A DNA stretch of 52,249 nt. Origin: Pseudomonas sp. SJZ079. GTDB taxonomy: Bacteria; Pseudomonadota; Gammaproteobacteria; Pseudomonadales; Pseudomonadaceae. The stretch covers positions 1 to 52,249 of the forward strand of contig NZ_VIUH01000031.1 in assembly GCF_007993865.1 (NCBI RefSeq), in the 5' to 3' direction. Shown here piece after piece: positions 41,077-52,170 of the stretch (position 1 is its first letter; each line of letters begins with the position of its first letter). The notes beneath the pieces are model-generated. The model did no database searches, was not told the origin of the DNA, and saw only the letters and a list, made by a program, of their open reading frames with translations. The translations under genes were made by a program, and so were the position numbers.

Positions 41077-41928
41077 TCAGCCAAGTTCGAACGTGGTCAC
41101 GCCGAACACCCGGTTCATGGGTAATGCGGGCGGTTGTCCTCGGTACATGCGCGCTGTCTCGAACGAGACGAACATGTTGTGCCTCTGGGCCATCTCGATC
41201 GCCGCCGAATTCACTGCCGGCGTATCCAGGAAAACCGGCGCTCCGACTGGCACCTCTGCCTTCAGGGCTAAAAACAGCGGTTCTGCCAACTCGGCAGTGT
41301 CGGCGAATAACGGGCCTATTTTGTAGCCCGAGCGGCATCTGCGCAGAACGCCATAACCGGCCAACTGGCGATCGCGGAGGATGCCAAGTGCGGTACTTTC
41401 GGGTTGCTGAGTCCAGCACCTGAGAAACTGCCTGCGGGGTTCGGGAAAGAACGCCCGGTCGTAAGCACATACCGCCTCGATGGACACGGCGGATAACGGC
41501 ACGATGTCCGCATCTTCATGGCGGCATCCGCCTCCAATGCCCTGGTAGCGGACATTGGCATGCGCCCAGGTAAACCCGGACTTCATGTAGTTGTCTTGTT
41601 GGGCGACCACACCATCGAGGCCGATAGTACGACCCTTGAGGTACTCAAGACCGGCATTCCAGATCTGCAGGCCGTAGCCCTTGCCGCGATGCTCGGGCTT
41701 AACGATGTAAAAACCCAGAAACCCAAAGGTGGCGCCATACCTCACGACTGAAATCACCGAAACCGGCTCATCGCCCAGTACTCCGATCAGAAAGCCACTG
41801 GGGTCGGCCGCATAGAAGCACTCGGCGTCGTACAACCCAGGATTCCAGCCCTCTATCGCCGCCCAGTCGATGGCAATATCCAGCTCTTGTCGGGTCATCG
41901 TTCGGATGAGGTAGTCAGGCGTTTGCAC
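41077..41928 (-). CDS. GNAT-family N-acetyltransferase with C-terminal extension
   Basis: A 283-residue protein. The GNAT core occupies about residues 8-135, with the acetyl-CoA loop in VKPEHRGKGYGLQIW. A second domain follows (AYDRAFFPEPRRQFLRCW, GYGVLRRCRSGYKIGPLFAD), of the YitH/HolE-like type found in two-domain acetyltransferases. Substrate unknown. ATG 41928 is preceded by ACCGGAAGTGAATC. It is the first of the four-gene minus-strand group; acetoacetyl-CoA synthetase ends 182 bp upstream of it. Confidence 0.85.
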   Translation of the reverse strand: MQTPDYLIRTMTRQELDIAIDWAAIEGWNPGLYDAECFYAADPSGFLIGVLGDEPVSVISVVRYGATFGFLGFYIVKPEHRGKGYGLQIWNAGLEYLKGRTIGLDGVVAQQDNYMKSGFTWAHANVRYQGIGGGCRHEDADIVPLSAVSIEAVCAYDRAFFPEPRRQFLRCWTQQPESTALGILRDRQLAGYGVLRRCRSGYKIGPLFADTAELAEPLFLALKAEVPVGAPVFLDTPAVNSAAIEMAQRHNMFVSFETARMYRGQPPALPMNRVFGVTTFELG

Positions 41929-42110
41929 GATTCACTTCCGGTGGGTATGGCTGATTGGCGGTTAACAGCCGAAATCTGAAGTTCGACGCTATGCGATCTT
42001 TCCTGCGCTGTCTATTCAGACTCAAGGCCGGAAGGCACAACTGGAAAGTTGGGTGATCTTCAGCCATGGAACAGCCCAGAGCGTCTGGGCCTTCTCATGG
42101 GGCTGGCAGG

Positions 42111-44066
<1,956 letters not shown>

Positions 44067-44403
44067 GTCGACTCCTCGCTCGATTCGGCCTATTGATCGT
44101 CGATAAGCCCGATACTGGACACGTTAGCCTACTGTTCGGCGCTGGCCTTGAACTTCAGCGACCTCTATTTCTCGGATGACGACCTTGGAAGGGCTGTGCC
44201 TGCTGTATTCCAATTATGGGCTAAACGCATAGAGGCTGAGCCTCGGGCCTTACAGGCTGTAAAAAGCCTGACGGCAGCAACATGCTGCCTTCGCAGGGCT
44301 TCACCCCATCAGCCTGCTGGCGAACGCACTCTGCCGTCTGGATGCAATCCGGGGCAGCGGCGAACTGTCCGTCGGTTTGCCCCAGGCTACACCTAGGTAG
44401 AGC
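44067..44403. other. Structured intergenic region upstream of aacS
   Basis: This gap has no supportable gene. It holds several small palindromes: GAGGC-TGA-GCCTC (44232-44244), GGCAGC-AACAT-GCTGCC (44273-44289), and one half-copy (TGGATGCAATCCGGGG, 44339-44354) of the inverted repeat found at 45319-45385. They may stop liu transcripts and make aacS depend on its own promoter. Confidence 0.5.
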
Positions 44404-45306
44404 TTAGGCGCTGGCTAGCTTGGTCCTGGCCACACGCGAGCCATTGGCCTTGCCCAGCAGCGCGCAGATGCGCTGGCCGGCGGCGATCAATTGCTCCAGG
44501 TCGATGCCGGTTGTGATGCCAAGGCCATTCAACAAGTACAGCACGTCTTCGGTCGCGACGTTGCCGGTGGCGCCCTTGGCATAGGGGCAGCCACCCAAAC
44601 CCGCGACCGAGCTGTCGAATACGCCGATACCTTCCAGCAGGCTGGCGTAGACATTCGCCAGGGCCTGGCCATAGGTGTCGTGGAAATGTCCGGCCAGTTG
44701 GTCACGAGGGATGTCGCGGCCGACCACTTCGATCAATCTACGCGTAGCGCCGGCGGTGCCGGTGCCGATGGTGTCGCCGAGGGATACCTCGTAACAGCCC
44801 ATGGCGAACAGCTCCCTGGCCACACTGGCAACTTGCTCAGGCGCCACAGCGCCTTCATAGGGGCAGCCGAGCACGCAGGAGACATAGCCGCGCACGCGGA
44901 TGCCGTGTTGTTTGGCAGCGTCCATCAGCGGCACGAAACGTTGCAGGCTCTCGTCGATCGAACAGTTGATGTTCTTCTGCGAGAAGGCTTCGGTGGCGGC
45001 GGCGAACACCGCGACTTCCTTGACTCCGGCCTGCAGTGCGGCTTCGAAGCCTCTGAGGTTGGGGGTCAGCCCGGCGTAGGTGACGCCAGGGCGTTGCTTG
45101 ATCTGTGCGAACACCAGTTCGCTACCGGCCATCTGCGGCACCCATTTGGGCGAGACGAAGCTGCCGACTTCGATATAGGAGAGGCCGGCGGCGGACAGGT
45201 CATCGACCAGGCGCACCTTGTCGGCCACGCTGATCGGTTGTTGCTCATTCTGCAGGCCGTCGCGCGGGCCGACTTCGACCAAGCGCACCTGTTGGGGGAG
45301 ATTCAT
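44404..45306 (-). CDS. liuE: Hydroxymethylglutaryl-CoA lyase
   Basis: A 300-residue HMG-CoA lyase of the DRE-TIM metallolyase family. VEVGPRDGLQNE opens it, SFVSPKWVPQM and GDTIGTGTAGATRRL follow, HFHDTYGQALAN carries metal ligands, and GLGGCPYAKGATGNVATEDVL (in two stretches) holds the catalytic cysteine. It splits HMG-CoA into acetyl-CoA and acetoacetate, the last step of leucine and isovalerate catabolism. I use ATG 45306; the longer frame passes through the repeat in the liuD-liuE gap. Confidence 0.96.
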   Translation of the reverse strand: MNLPQQVRLVEVGPRDGLQNEQQPISVADKVRLVDDLSAAGLSYIEVGSFVSPKWVPQMAGSELVFAQIKQRPGVTYAGLTPNLRGFEAALQAGVKEVAVFAAATEAFSQKNINCSIDESLQRFVPLMDAAKQHGIRVRGYVSCVLGCPYEGAVAPEQVASVARELFAMGCYEVSLGDTIGTGTAGATRRLIEVVGRDIPRDQLAGHFHDTYGQALANVYASLLEGIGVFDSSVAGLGGCPYAKGATGNVATEDVLYLLNGLGITTGIDLEQLIAAGQRICALLGKANGSRVARTKLASA

Positions 45307-45318
45307 ATGCACTTCTCT

Positions 45319-45385
45319 GTAGGGGTAGCCCGGATGCAATCCGGGGGCAAAATACCTGGTCAATCCCGGATTGCATCCGGCCTAC
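45319..45385. repeat. Intergenic inverted repeat between liuD and liuE
   Basis: CCGGATGCAATCCGGG (45330-45345) and CCCGGATTGCATCCGG (45365-45380) are exact reverse complements, framed by GTAGGGGTAGC and GGCCTAC. The same core, as a half-copy, occurs at 44339-44354. It resembles a dispersed intergenic repeat known from pseudomonads. It lies in the leader of liuE, where it could attenuate or stabilise the operon transcript. Confidence 0.75.
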
Positions 45386-45410
45386 GCGAGGGCTGTTGTA
45401 GCGAAAGACG

Positions 45411-45444
45411 GTAGGGTGGGTTGAGCCTGCGATACCCATCCTAC
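45411..45444. repeat. Second inverted repeat between liuD and liuE
   Basis: GTAGGGTGGGT (45411-45421) and ACCCATCCTAC (45434-45444) form an inverted repeat with one mismatch. It is another dispersed pseudomonad repeat type by recall, placed 33 bp after the liuD stop. Confidence 0.6.
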
Positions 45445-45477
45445 GCAGTCAATTCAGCATTCGACAGCACCGAGCCG

Positions 45478-47472
45478 TCAGGCTTCGTCCAGCTCCACTA
45501 GTACGCTGCCTTCGCCAACCATCTCGCCTTCGCTGCAATACAGCGCCTTGACGGTGCCGGCATGCGGCGCACGGATGCTGTGCTCCATCTTCATCGCCTC
45601 TAGCACGACCAAGGCGGTGCCGGCCTCGACCTGCTGGCCGGTTTCAACCAGCACGCGGACAATGCTGCCGTTCATCGGTGCGGTCAGGCCGCCGTGATGC
45701 TGATGGCTGGCCTCGACGGCGGCGATCGGGTCGATGCGGCTGACCGCGTGCAGCTCGCCATCCCACTCGAAGTACAGGGTAGCGCCTTGGCGAATCGCCA
45801 TGTGGCGACGCTGGACTGCTGTAGCAGTCAGCTTGCTGGCGATGCTGTGAGCATGAAGCTGATCGCCAGCAGGCTGGCTCCTGCACAACAGCGTTTCGCC
45901 TTGCAGGCGGGCCTCGCCATTAAGTTTCACCGTCTGCTCGCTGCCATTGCAGTGCAGGCTGATCGAGCGCTCGTTGGGCAGGCCGGCGCGCCAGCCGCTG
46001 CTGGCTGCCCAGGGCGAATGGGCATCCTCGTGTGATTGCCGAGCCGGTTCACTCTGCACGAACGCTTCGCCAGCCAGTTGCCAGAACGCGGCGGATAATT
46101 CGCCTGGTGGCGGCAGCAGTTGCGCTTCGTGGCGCGGGATAAAGCCGGTATCCAGCTCGGCCTCGGCGAAGGCCGGGTGGGCCAGCACGCGACGCAGGAA
46201 CGCCAGGTTGGTCTTCACCCCGCCGACGCAGGTCTCATCCAGCATGGCCAGCAGGCGCAGGCGCGCCTCCTCGCGATTGTCGCCCCAGGCGATCAGCTTG
46301 CCGAGCATCGGGTCGTAGAAGGGCGACACCTCGTCGCCCTCAGCCACGCCCGTGTCTACTCGGCGGCCTGGGCCAGCGCTGGCCTCGCGATACAAGGCCA
46401 GGGTGCCGGTGGACGGCAGGAAATCGTTGTCCGGGTCTTCGGCGTACAGGCGCACTTCGATGGCATGGCCGATCAGCGGCACCTGATCCTGGGTCAGCGG
46501 CAATGCCTCGCCACGGGCGACACGAATCTGCCAGGCCACCAGATCCAGGCCGGTGATGGCCTCGGTGACCGGGTGCTCGACCTGCAGGCGGGTGTTCATC
46601 TCCATGAAGAAGAAGTCGCCGCGTTCGTCCAGCAGGAACTCCACTGTGCCGGCACCGACATAGCCGATGGCCTGAGCAGCCTTCACCGCTGCCTCGCCCA
46701 TGGCGCGGCGCAGTTCCGGGGTGAGCCCGGGTGCCGGCGCTTCCTCGACCACCTTCTGGTGGCGGCGCTGGATCGAGCAGTCGCGCTCGTTCAGATACAG
46801 GCAGTGGCCGTGCTGGTCGGCGAACACCTGGATCTCCACGTGGCGTGGCTTGAGTACGTATTTCTCCACCAGCATGCGCGAGTCGCCGAAGGACGACTTT
46901 GCCTCGCGCTGGGCGCTGGCCAGGGCCTCGGCCAGTTCGCTCTCGCGCTCGACCACCTTCATGCCCTTGCCGCCGCCACCGGCGGTGGCCTTGAGCAATA
47001 CCGGGTAGCCGATGACTTCCGACGCGGCGCGGAAGGTCTCCAGATCCTGCGCCTCGCCGTGATAGCCAGGCACCAGCGGCACGCCGGCGGCCTCCATCAG
47101 CGCCTTGGCCGCGGACTTGCTGCCCATGGCGTCGATGGCGCTGGCGGGCGGGCCGAGAAAGATCAACCCGGCGGCCTCGATGGCGCGAGCGAAACCGGCG
47201 TTCTCCGAGAGAAAGCCGTAGCCGGGGTGAATGGCCTGGGCGCCGCTGGCCCTGGCCGCTTCGATCAGCGCGTCGATGCGCAGGTAACTGTCGGCCGGCT
47301 TGGCGCCGCCCAGGTCGATGGCCATATCGGCCTCGCGCACATGGCGGGCGTTACGGTCGATGGCGCTGTGCACCGCCACGGTCTTGATGCCCATGGCCTT
47401 GGCGCTGTGCATCACCCGGCAGGCGATTTCGCCGCGGTTGGCCACCAGCAGAGTATCGATGTGCTTGCTCAT
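45478..47472 (-). CDS. liuD: Methylcrotonyl-CoA carboxylase, biotin-containing alpha subunit
   Basis: A 664-residue subunit. The biotin carboxylase domain runs from residue 1 to about 450 (LVANRGEIACRV, ATAGGGGKGMKVVE, FLLDERGDFFFMEMNTRLQVEHPVTE in stretches). A linker domain follows, then the biotin carboxyl carrier domain with Lys628 in EAMKMEH. With LiuB it carboxylates 3-methylcrotonyl-CoA. Residues about 530-551 (RSQPAGDQLHAHSIASKLTA) are encoded by a REP-type inverted repeat and look inserted relative to related subunits. The reading frame stays open and the C-terminal domain is intact, so the protein is probably functional. Confidence 0.95.
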   Translation of the reverse strand: MSKHIDTLLVANRGEIACRVMHSAKAMGIKTVAVHSAIDRNARHVREADMAIDLGGAKPADSYLRIDALIEAARASGAQAIHPGYGFLSENAGFARAIEAAGLIFLGPPASAIDAMGSKSAAKALMEAAGVPLVPGYHGEAQDLETFRAASEVIGYPVLLKATAGGGGKGMKVVERESELAEALASAQREAKSSFGDSRMLVEKYVLKPRHVEIQVFADQHGHCLYLNERDCSIQRRHQKVVEEAPAPGLTPELRRAMGEAAVKAAQAIGYVGAGTVEFLLDERGDFFFMEMNTRLQVEHPVTEAITGLDLVAWQIRVARGEALPLTQDQVPLIGHAIEVRLYAEDPDNDFLPSTGTLALYREASAGPGRRVDTGVAEGDEVSPFYDPMLGKLIAWGDNREEARLRLLAMLDETCVGGVKTNLAFLRRVLAHPAFAEAELDTGFIPRHEAQLLPPPGELSAAFWQLAGEAFVQSEPARQSHEDAHSPWAASSGWRAGLPNERSISLHCNGSEQTVKLNGEARLQGETLLCRSQPAGDQLHAHSIASKLTATAVQRRHMAIRQGATLYFEWDGELHAVSRIDPIAAVEASHQHHGGLTAPMNGSIVRVLVETGQQVEAGTALVVLEAMKMEHSIRAPHAGTVKALYCSEGEMVGEGSVLVELDEA
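45821..45884. repeat. REPIN-like element inside liuD
   Basis: The plus strand reads GTAGCAGTCAGCTTGCTGGC at 45821-45840 and GATCGCCAGCAGGCTGGCTC at 45861-45880, an imperfect inverted pair. It matches, with a few changes, the perfect repeat at 50089-50147 in the same operon. REP doublets normally sit between genes. Here the 64-bp element is in frame within the linker region of liuD (about residues 530-551) and contributes about 22 codons without a stop. Confidence 0.75.
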
Positions 47473-47557
47473 GCTTATTGCTCCTGCCGGAGGGATTGGC
47501 GTTTATCGAGCCAGCTGCAGCACTGAACGGTATGGAGCACTAGATCGCTAGGAATAG

Positions 47558-48355
47558 TCATTGTTGCTCCTGCCAGCTGGGTTTGCGTTTGTCGAGGAAA
47601 GCGCGCAGGCCTTCCTGGCCCTCCGGGCTGACGCGGATACGGGCGATGGCGTTCTCGGTGTAACGGCGCAAGGCTGGGGTGAGCACGCCACTGCCCACTT
47701 CTCTGAGCAGGTTTTTGCTCGCCTGCATGGCCTGCGGGCTATTCAGCAGCAGGTTGGCGGTCCAGGCAGCGGTCGCCTGGTCGAGTTCCTCGGCGGGGTA
47801 GCACTCGGCCAGCAGGCCCAGTTGCTGCGCGCGCTCGCCGCTGAAACGTTCGGCAGTCAAGGCATAACACCGCGCCGCGCGTTCGCCGATGGCCTGCACG
47901 ACGAAGGGGCTGATCACCGCCGGGGCCAAGCCGATACGCACCTCGGACAGGCACAACTGCGCGTCCATGGCGCCGATGGCCATGTCGCAGCAGGCGATCA
48001 GACCCAGCGCGCCGCCGAAGGCCGCTCCCTGCACCACGGCCAGGGTGGGAATCTTCAGCTGATACAGGTTGTGCATCAACTCGGCCAACTCGCGCGAGTC
48101 CGCCAGGTTGGCGTTGTAATCCAACGCGGCGGACTGCTGCATCCAGGCCAGGTCGGCGCCGGCCGAGAAATGCTTGCCGCGCCCACGCAGGATAAGAAAG
48201 CGCAGATCCTTGTCGGCCTGCACCTGATCCAGGGCGAGGATCAGCTCACGGATCATCTCGGCGTTGAAGGCGTTGTTCTTGTCCGGGCGGTTGAGCCATA
48301 GGGTGGCGACGCCGCGCGGGTCTTTGTCCAGTTGAATGGTGCTGAAATCGGTCAT
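47558..48355 (-). CDS. liuC: 3-methylglutaconyl-CoA hydratase
   Basis: A 265-residue crotonase-family enzyme. RGRGKHFSAGADLAWMQQSA forms the first oxyanion-hole strand and VQGAAFGGALGLIACCDMAIG the second, with CLSEVRIGLAPAVISPFV after it. It hydrates 3-methylglutaconyl-CoA to HMG-CoA. Position between liuB and liuD supports this assignment over general enoyl-CoA hydratase. I start it at ATG 48355; the long upstream frame runs through the repeat at 48388-48446 and is not real. Confidence 0.93.
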   Translation of the reverse strand: MTDFSTIQLDKDPRGVATLWLNRPDKNNAFNAEMIRELILALDQVQADKDLRFLILRGRGKHFSAGADLAWMQQSAALDYNANLADSRELAELMHNLYQLKIPTLAVVQGAAFGGALGLIACCDMAIGAMDAQLCLSEVRIGLAPAVISPFVVQAIGERAARCYALTAERFSGERAQQLGLLAECYPAEELDQATAAWTANLLLNSPQAMQASKNLLREVGSGVLTPALRRYTENAIARIRVSPEGQEGLRAFLDKRKPSWQEQQ

Positions 48356-48387
48356 GGCGGTGGACTCGAAATGTTCGCAGGCTCTAG

Positions 48388-48446
48388 GTGGGAGGGGCTT
48401 TAGCCGCGAATTTTGTTTTGCCTGTCGCGGCTGAAGCCCCTCCCAC
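48388..48446. repeat. REPIN-like inverted repeat between liuB and liuC
   Basis: GTGGGAGGGGCTTTAGCCGC (from 48388) pairs with GCGGCTGAAGCCCCTCCCAC (to 48446), a 22-bp inverted repeat with a single G-T-type mismatch around a 15-bp spacer. It begins three bases after the liuB stop. Its sequence family differs from the repeats at 45821 and 50089. It may act as transcript stabiliser or partial terminator. Confidence 0.85.
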
Positions 48447-48449
48447 GGA

Positions 48450-50057
<1,608 letters not shown>

Positions 50058-50088
50058 CTGGGGCGCTCCGTCGAATTGGGCATGTTTC

Positions 50089-50147
50089 GTAGGAGCCAGC
50101 TTGCTGGCGATCCGGGGTAAAAGCATCGCCAGCAAGCTGGCTCCTAC
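50089..50147. repeat. REPIN-like perfect inverted repeat between liuA and liuB
   Basis: GTAGGAGCCAGCTTGCTGGC (from 50089) and GCCAGCAAGCTGGCTCCTAC (to 50147) belong to a 23-bp perfect inverted repeat separated by 13 bp. It is a classical pseudomonad REP doublet by recall. It fills most of the 101-bp gap between liuA and liuB and is the parent type of the element inside liuD. Confidence 0.88.
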
Positions 50148-50158
50148 AAAGGGCTCGA

Positions 50159-51322
50159 CTACTTGGTCTCGTTGAACAGCTCGCGGCCGATCAGCATGCG
50201 GCGGATCTCGCTGGTGCCGGCGCCGATCTCGTAGAGCTTGGCGTCGCGCAGCAGGCGACCAGTGGGGAATTCATTGATGTAGCCGTTGCCGCCGAGAATC
50301 TGGATCGCATCCAGGGCCATCTGCGTCGCGCGTTCGGCGCTGTAGAGGATCACCCCGGCGGCGTCCTTGCGCGTGGTTTCGCCACGGTCGCAGGCCTGGG
50401 CCACGGCATACAGGTAGGCGCGGCTGGCGTTGAGCTGGGTGTACATGTCGGCGACCTTGCCCTGGATCAGCTGGAACTCGCCGATGCTCTGGCCGAACTG
50501 CTTGCGGTCGTGGATGTAAGGCACTATCACGTCCATGCAGGCCTGCATGATGCCGATCGGGCCGCCCGACAACACCACGCGCTCGTAATCCAGGCCGCTC
50601 ATCAGCACTTTCACGCCGCCGTTGAGCACGCCGAGGATGTTCTCGGCCGGTACTTCGACGTCATCGAAGAACAGCTCGCAGGTGTTCGAGCCGCGCATGC
50701 CCAGCTTGTCGAACTTGCTGCCGCGGGAGAAACCTTTCGAGTCGCGCTCGACGATAAAGGCGGTGATGCCGTGCGCGCCTTTTTCCAGGTCGGTCTTGGC
50801 GTAGATCACATAGGTGTTGGCGTCCGGACCGTTGGTGATCCAGGTCTTGCTGCCGTTGAGCACGAAGTGGTCGCCGCGTTGTTCGGCGCGCAGCTTCATC
50901 GACACCACGTCGGAACCGGCATTCGGCTCGCTCATCGCCAGCGCGCCGATGTGCTCGCCGCTGACCAGTTTGGGCAGGTACTTGGCCTTCTGCTCGGCGG
51001 TGCCGTTGCGATTGATCTGGTTGACGCACAGGTTGGAGTGGGCGCCGTAGGACAAGCCGACCGAAGCCGAGGCGCGGCTGATTTCTTCGAGTGCCACCAC
51101 ATGGGCCAGATAGCCGAGGCCCGAGCCGCCGTACTCCTCGCTGACGGTGATGCCGAGCAGACCCATGTCGCCGAACTTCTTCCACATGTCGACCGGGAAC
51201 AGATTGTCACTGTCGATGGCGGCGGCGCGTGGCGCCAGTTCGGCGGCGACGAAGGCCTGGACCTGATCACGCAGCATGTCGATGGTTTCGCCGAGGGCAA
51301 AGTTGAGGGACGGATAGCTCAT
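50159..51322 (-). CDS. liuA: Isovaleryl-CoA dehydrogenase
   Basis: A 387-residue acyl-CoA dehydrogenase. ALAMSEPNAGSDVVSMKLRA is the FAD/substrate strand region, GSKTWITNGPDANTYVIYAKT follows, and LDYERVVLSGGPIGIMQ carries the catalytic glutamate at the position specific to isovaleryl-CoA dehydrogenases. ILGGNGYINEFPTGRLLRDAKLYEIGAGTSEIRRMLIG lies at the end. It oxidises isovaleryl-CoA to 3-methylcrotonyl-CoA and passes electrons to ETF. First enzyme gene of the operon, 29 bp after liuR. Confidence 0.97.
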   Translation of the reverse strand: MSYPSLNFALGETIDMLRDQVQAFVAAELAPRAAAIDSDNLFPVDMWKKFGDMGLLGITVSEEYGGSGLGYLAHVVALEEISRASASVGLSYGAHSNLCVNQINRNGTAEQKAKYLPKLVSGEHIGALAMSEPNAGSDVVSMKLRAEQRGDHFVLNGSKTWITNGPDANTYVIYAKTDLEKGAHGITAFIVERDSKGFSRGSKFDKLGMRGSNTCELFFDDVEVPAENILGVLNGGVKVLMSGLDYERVVLSGGPIGIMQACMDVIVPYIHDRKQFGQSIGEFQLIQGKVADMYTQLNASRAYLYAVAQACDRGETTRKDAAGVILYSAERATQMALDAIQILGGNGYINEFPTGRLLRDAKLYEIGAGTSEIRRMLIGRELFNETK

Positions 51323-51351
51323 GGTTCCACCTGTCTTAATCGTTCTGAGGT

Positions 51352-51768
51352 TTAGGCTGTAATGCCTTGTTTCTTATCAGTTTCAGCTAGTGCGCTTAGG
51401 CAGCGTTCTTCGGCTGTGTCCAGTTCCAGCTGCATCTGTTGAATGTCCAGCAGCTGCTGCTGCAGCTGGCTGCGACGTTCGGCAATCTTGTGCATGAAGG
51501 TTTCCAGCTGCTTGCGATTGCCATGCACCGGGTCGTACAGCTCGATCAGTTCCTTGCACTCGGCCAGGGAGAAGCCGATGCGCTTGCCGCGCAGGATCAG
51601 CTTCAGGGTGACCTTGTCCTTGCCGCTGTAGATGCGCTCCTGACCACGCCGCTCGGGGCTGAGCATGCCTTGCTCCTCATAGAAGCGAATGGCGCGGGTG
51701 GTGATGTCCAGCTCGCGGGCCAGGTCGGAGATGCTGTAGGGAGCAGCCATGGAAATCGTCTCGCTCAT
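51352..51768 (-). CDS. liuR: MerR-family regulator LiuR
   Basis: A 138-residue MerR-type regulator. YSISDLARELDITTRAIRFYEEQGML is the winged-helix start, followed by YSGKDKVTLKLILRGKRIGFSLAECKELI and a long dimerisation coiled coil (LETFMHKIAERRSQLQQQLLDIQQMQLELD, in stretches). No metal-binding cysteines are present, so it senses an organic ligand, by analogy an acyl-CoA of leucine breakdown. It is the first gene of the liu operon and its start lies seven bases from the palindrome at 51775-51788. An internal ATG seven codons on is an alternative start. Confidence 0.93.
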   Translation of the reverse strand: MSETISMAAPYSISDLARELDITTRAIRFYEEQGMLSPERRGQERIYSGKDKVTLKLILRGKRIGFSLAECKELIELYDPVHGNRKQLETFMHKIAERRSQLQQQLLDIQQMQLELDTAEERCLSALAETDKKQGITA

Positions 51769-51774
51769 TTACCT

Positions 51775-51810
51775 TTACGTTAACGTAAGGCTGGAAAAGC
51801 ATTAAGTCAA
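51775..51810 (-). promoter_or_regulatory. LiuR operator and liu promoter
   Basis: TTACGTTAACGTAA (51775-51788) is a perfect 14-bp palindrome. On the minus strand TTGACT (51810-51805) is a good -35, and TACGTT (51787-51782), 17 bp away, is a weak -10 lying inside the palindrome. Repressor binding would therefore block the promoter. LiuR-type sites of this form are known in other proteobacteria. Confidence 0.75.
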
Positions 51811-52170
51811 CAGGCAAGAAGGGGTGAGTGAGCTCTTGATTTTGTCGGCTAAATGAATGAAAGACTTTATGTAATAGGAGCTTATGTCATAACGCTAAGC
51901 TGAAATATAAAGAGCGGCGGCGCGGCTCGCTGACAAGGCCGGCATGACGCCATTAAGTCCGGAGGGGGTGGAAGGTCAAAATAGAATGGAATTGACGCGC
52001 TGGTTGCCTTGCCCCAGCTAAGCCCTGCTATTGCCAGATTCTACCGGTGCTGCTTTGTTTGACTCTTCCTTCAGGAATCTTCAGCTGAGTGAATAAGTAT
52101 TCCTCAAATGACGCCTGATAGTGCTGCGCAGTAATGGCTTTTGGAAGCGCAGCGTGGGGATTCCATGCGC
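51811..52170. other. Gene-free stretch at the right end
   Basis: About 360 bp without a gene I can support. A minus-strand frame (52028-52249) is open to the window edge, but it reads through the tandem array and has no recognisable protein similarity. The DNA is more AT-rich than its surroundings. Confidence 0.4.

Noticed and set aside
44148..44396. 82-codon plus-strand frame upstream of aacS
   Set aside because: It runs through several palindromes and a repeat half-copy and has no protein character.
46120..47526. 468-codon plus-strand open frame
   Set aside because: It is antisense to liuD, whose biotin carboxylase motifs are unambiguous. Long antisense frames are expected in GC-rich DNA.
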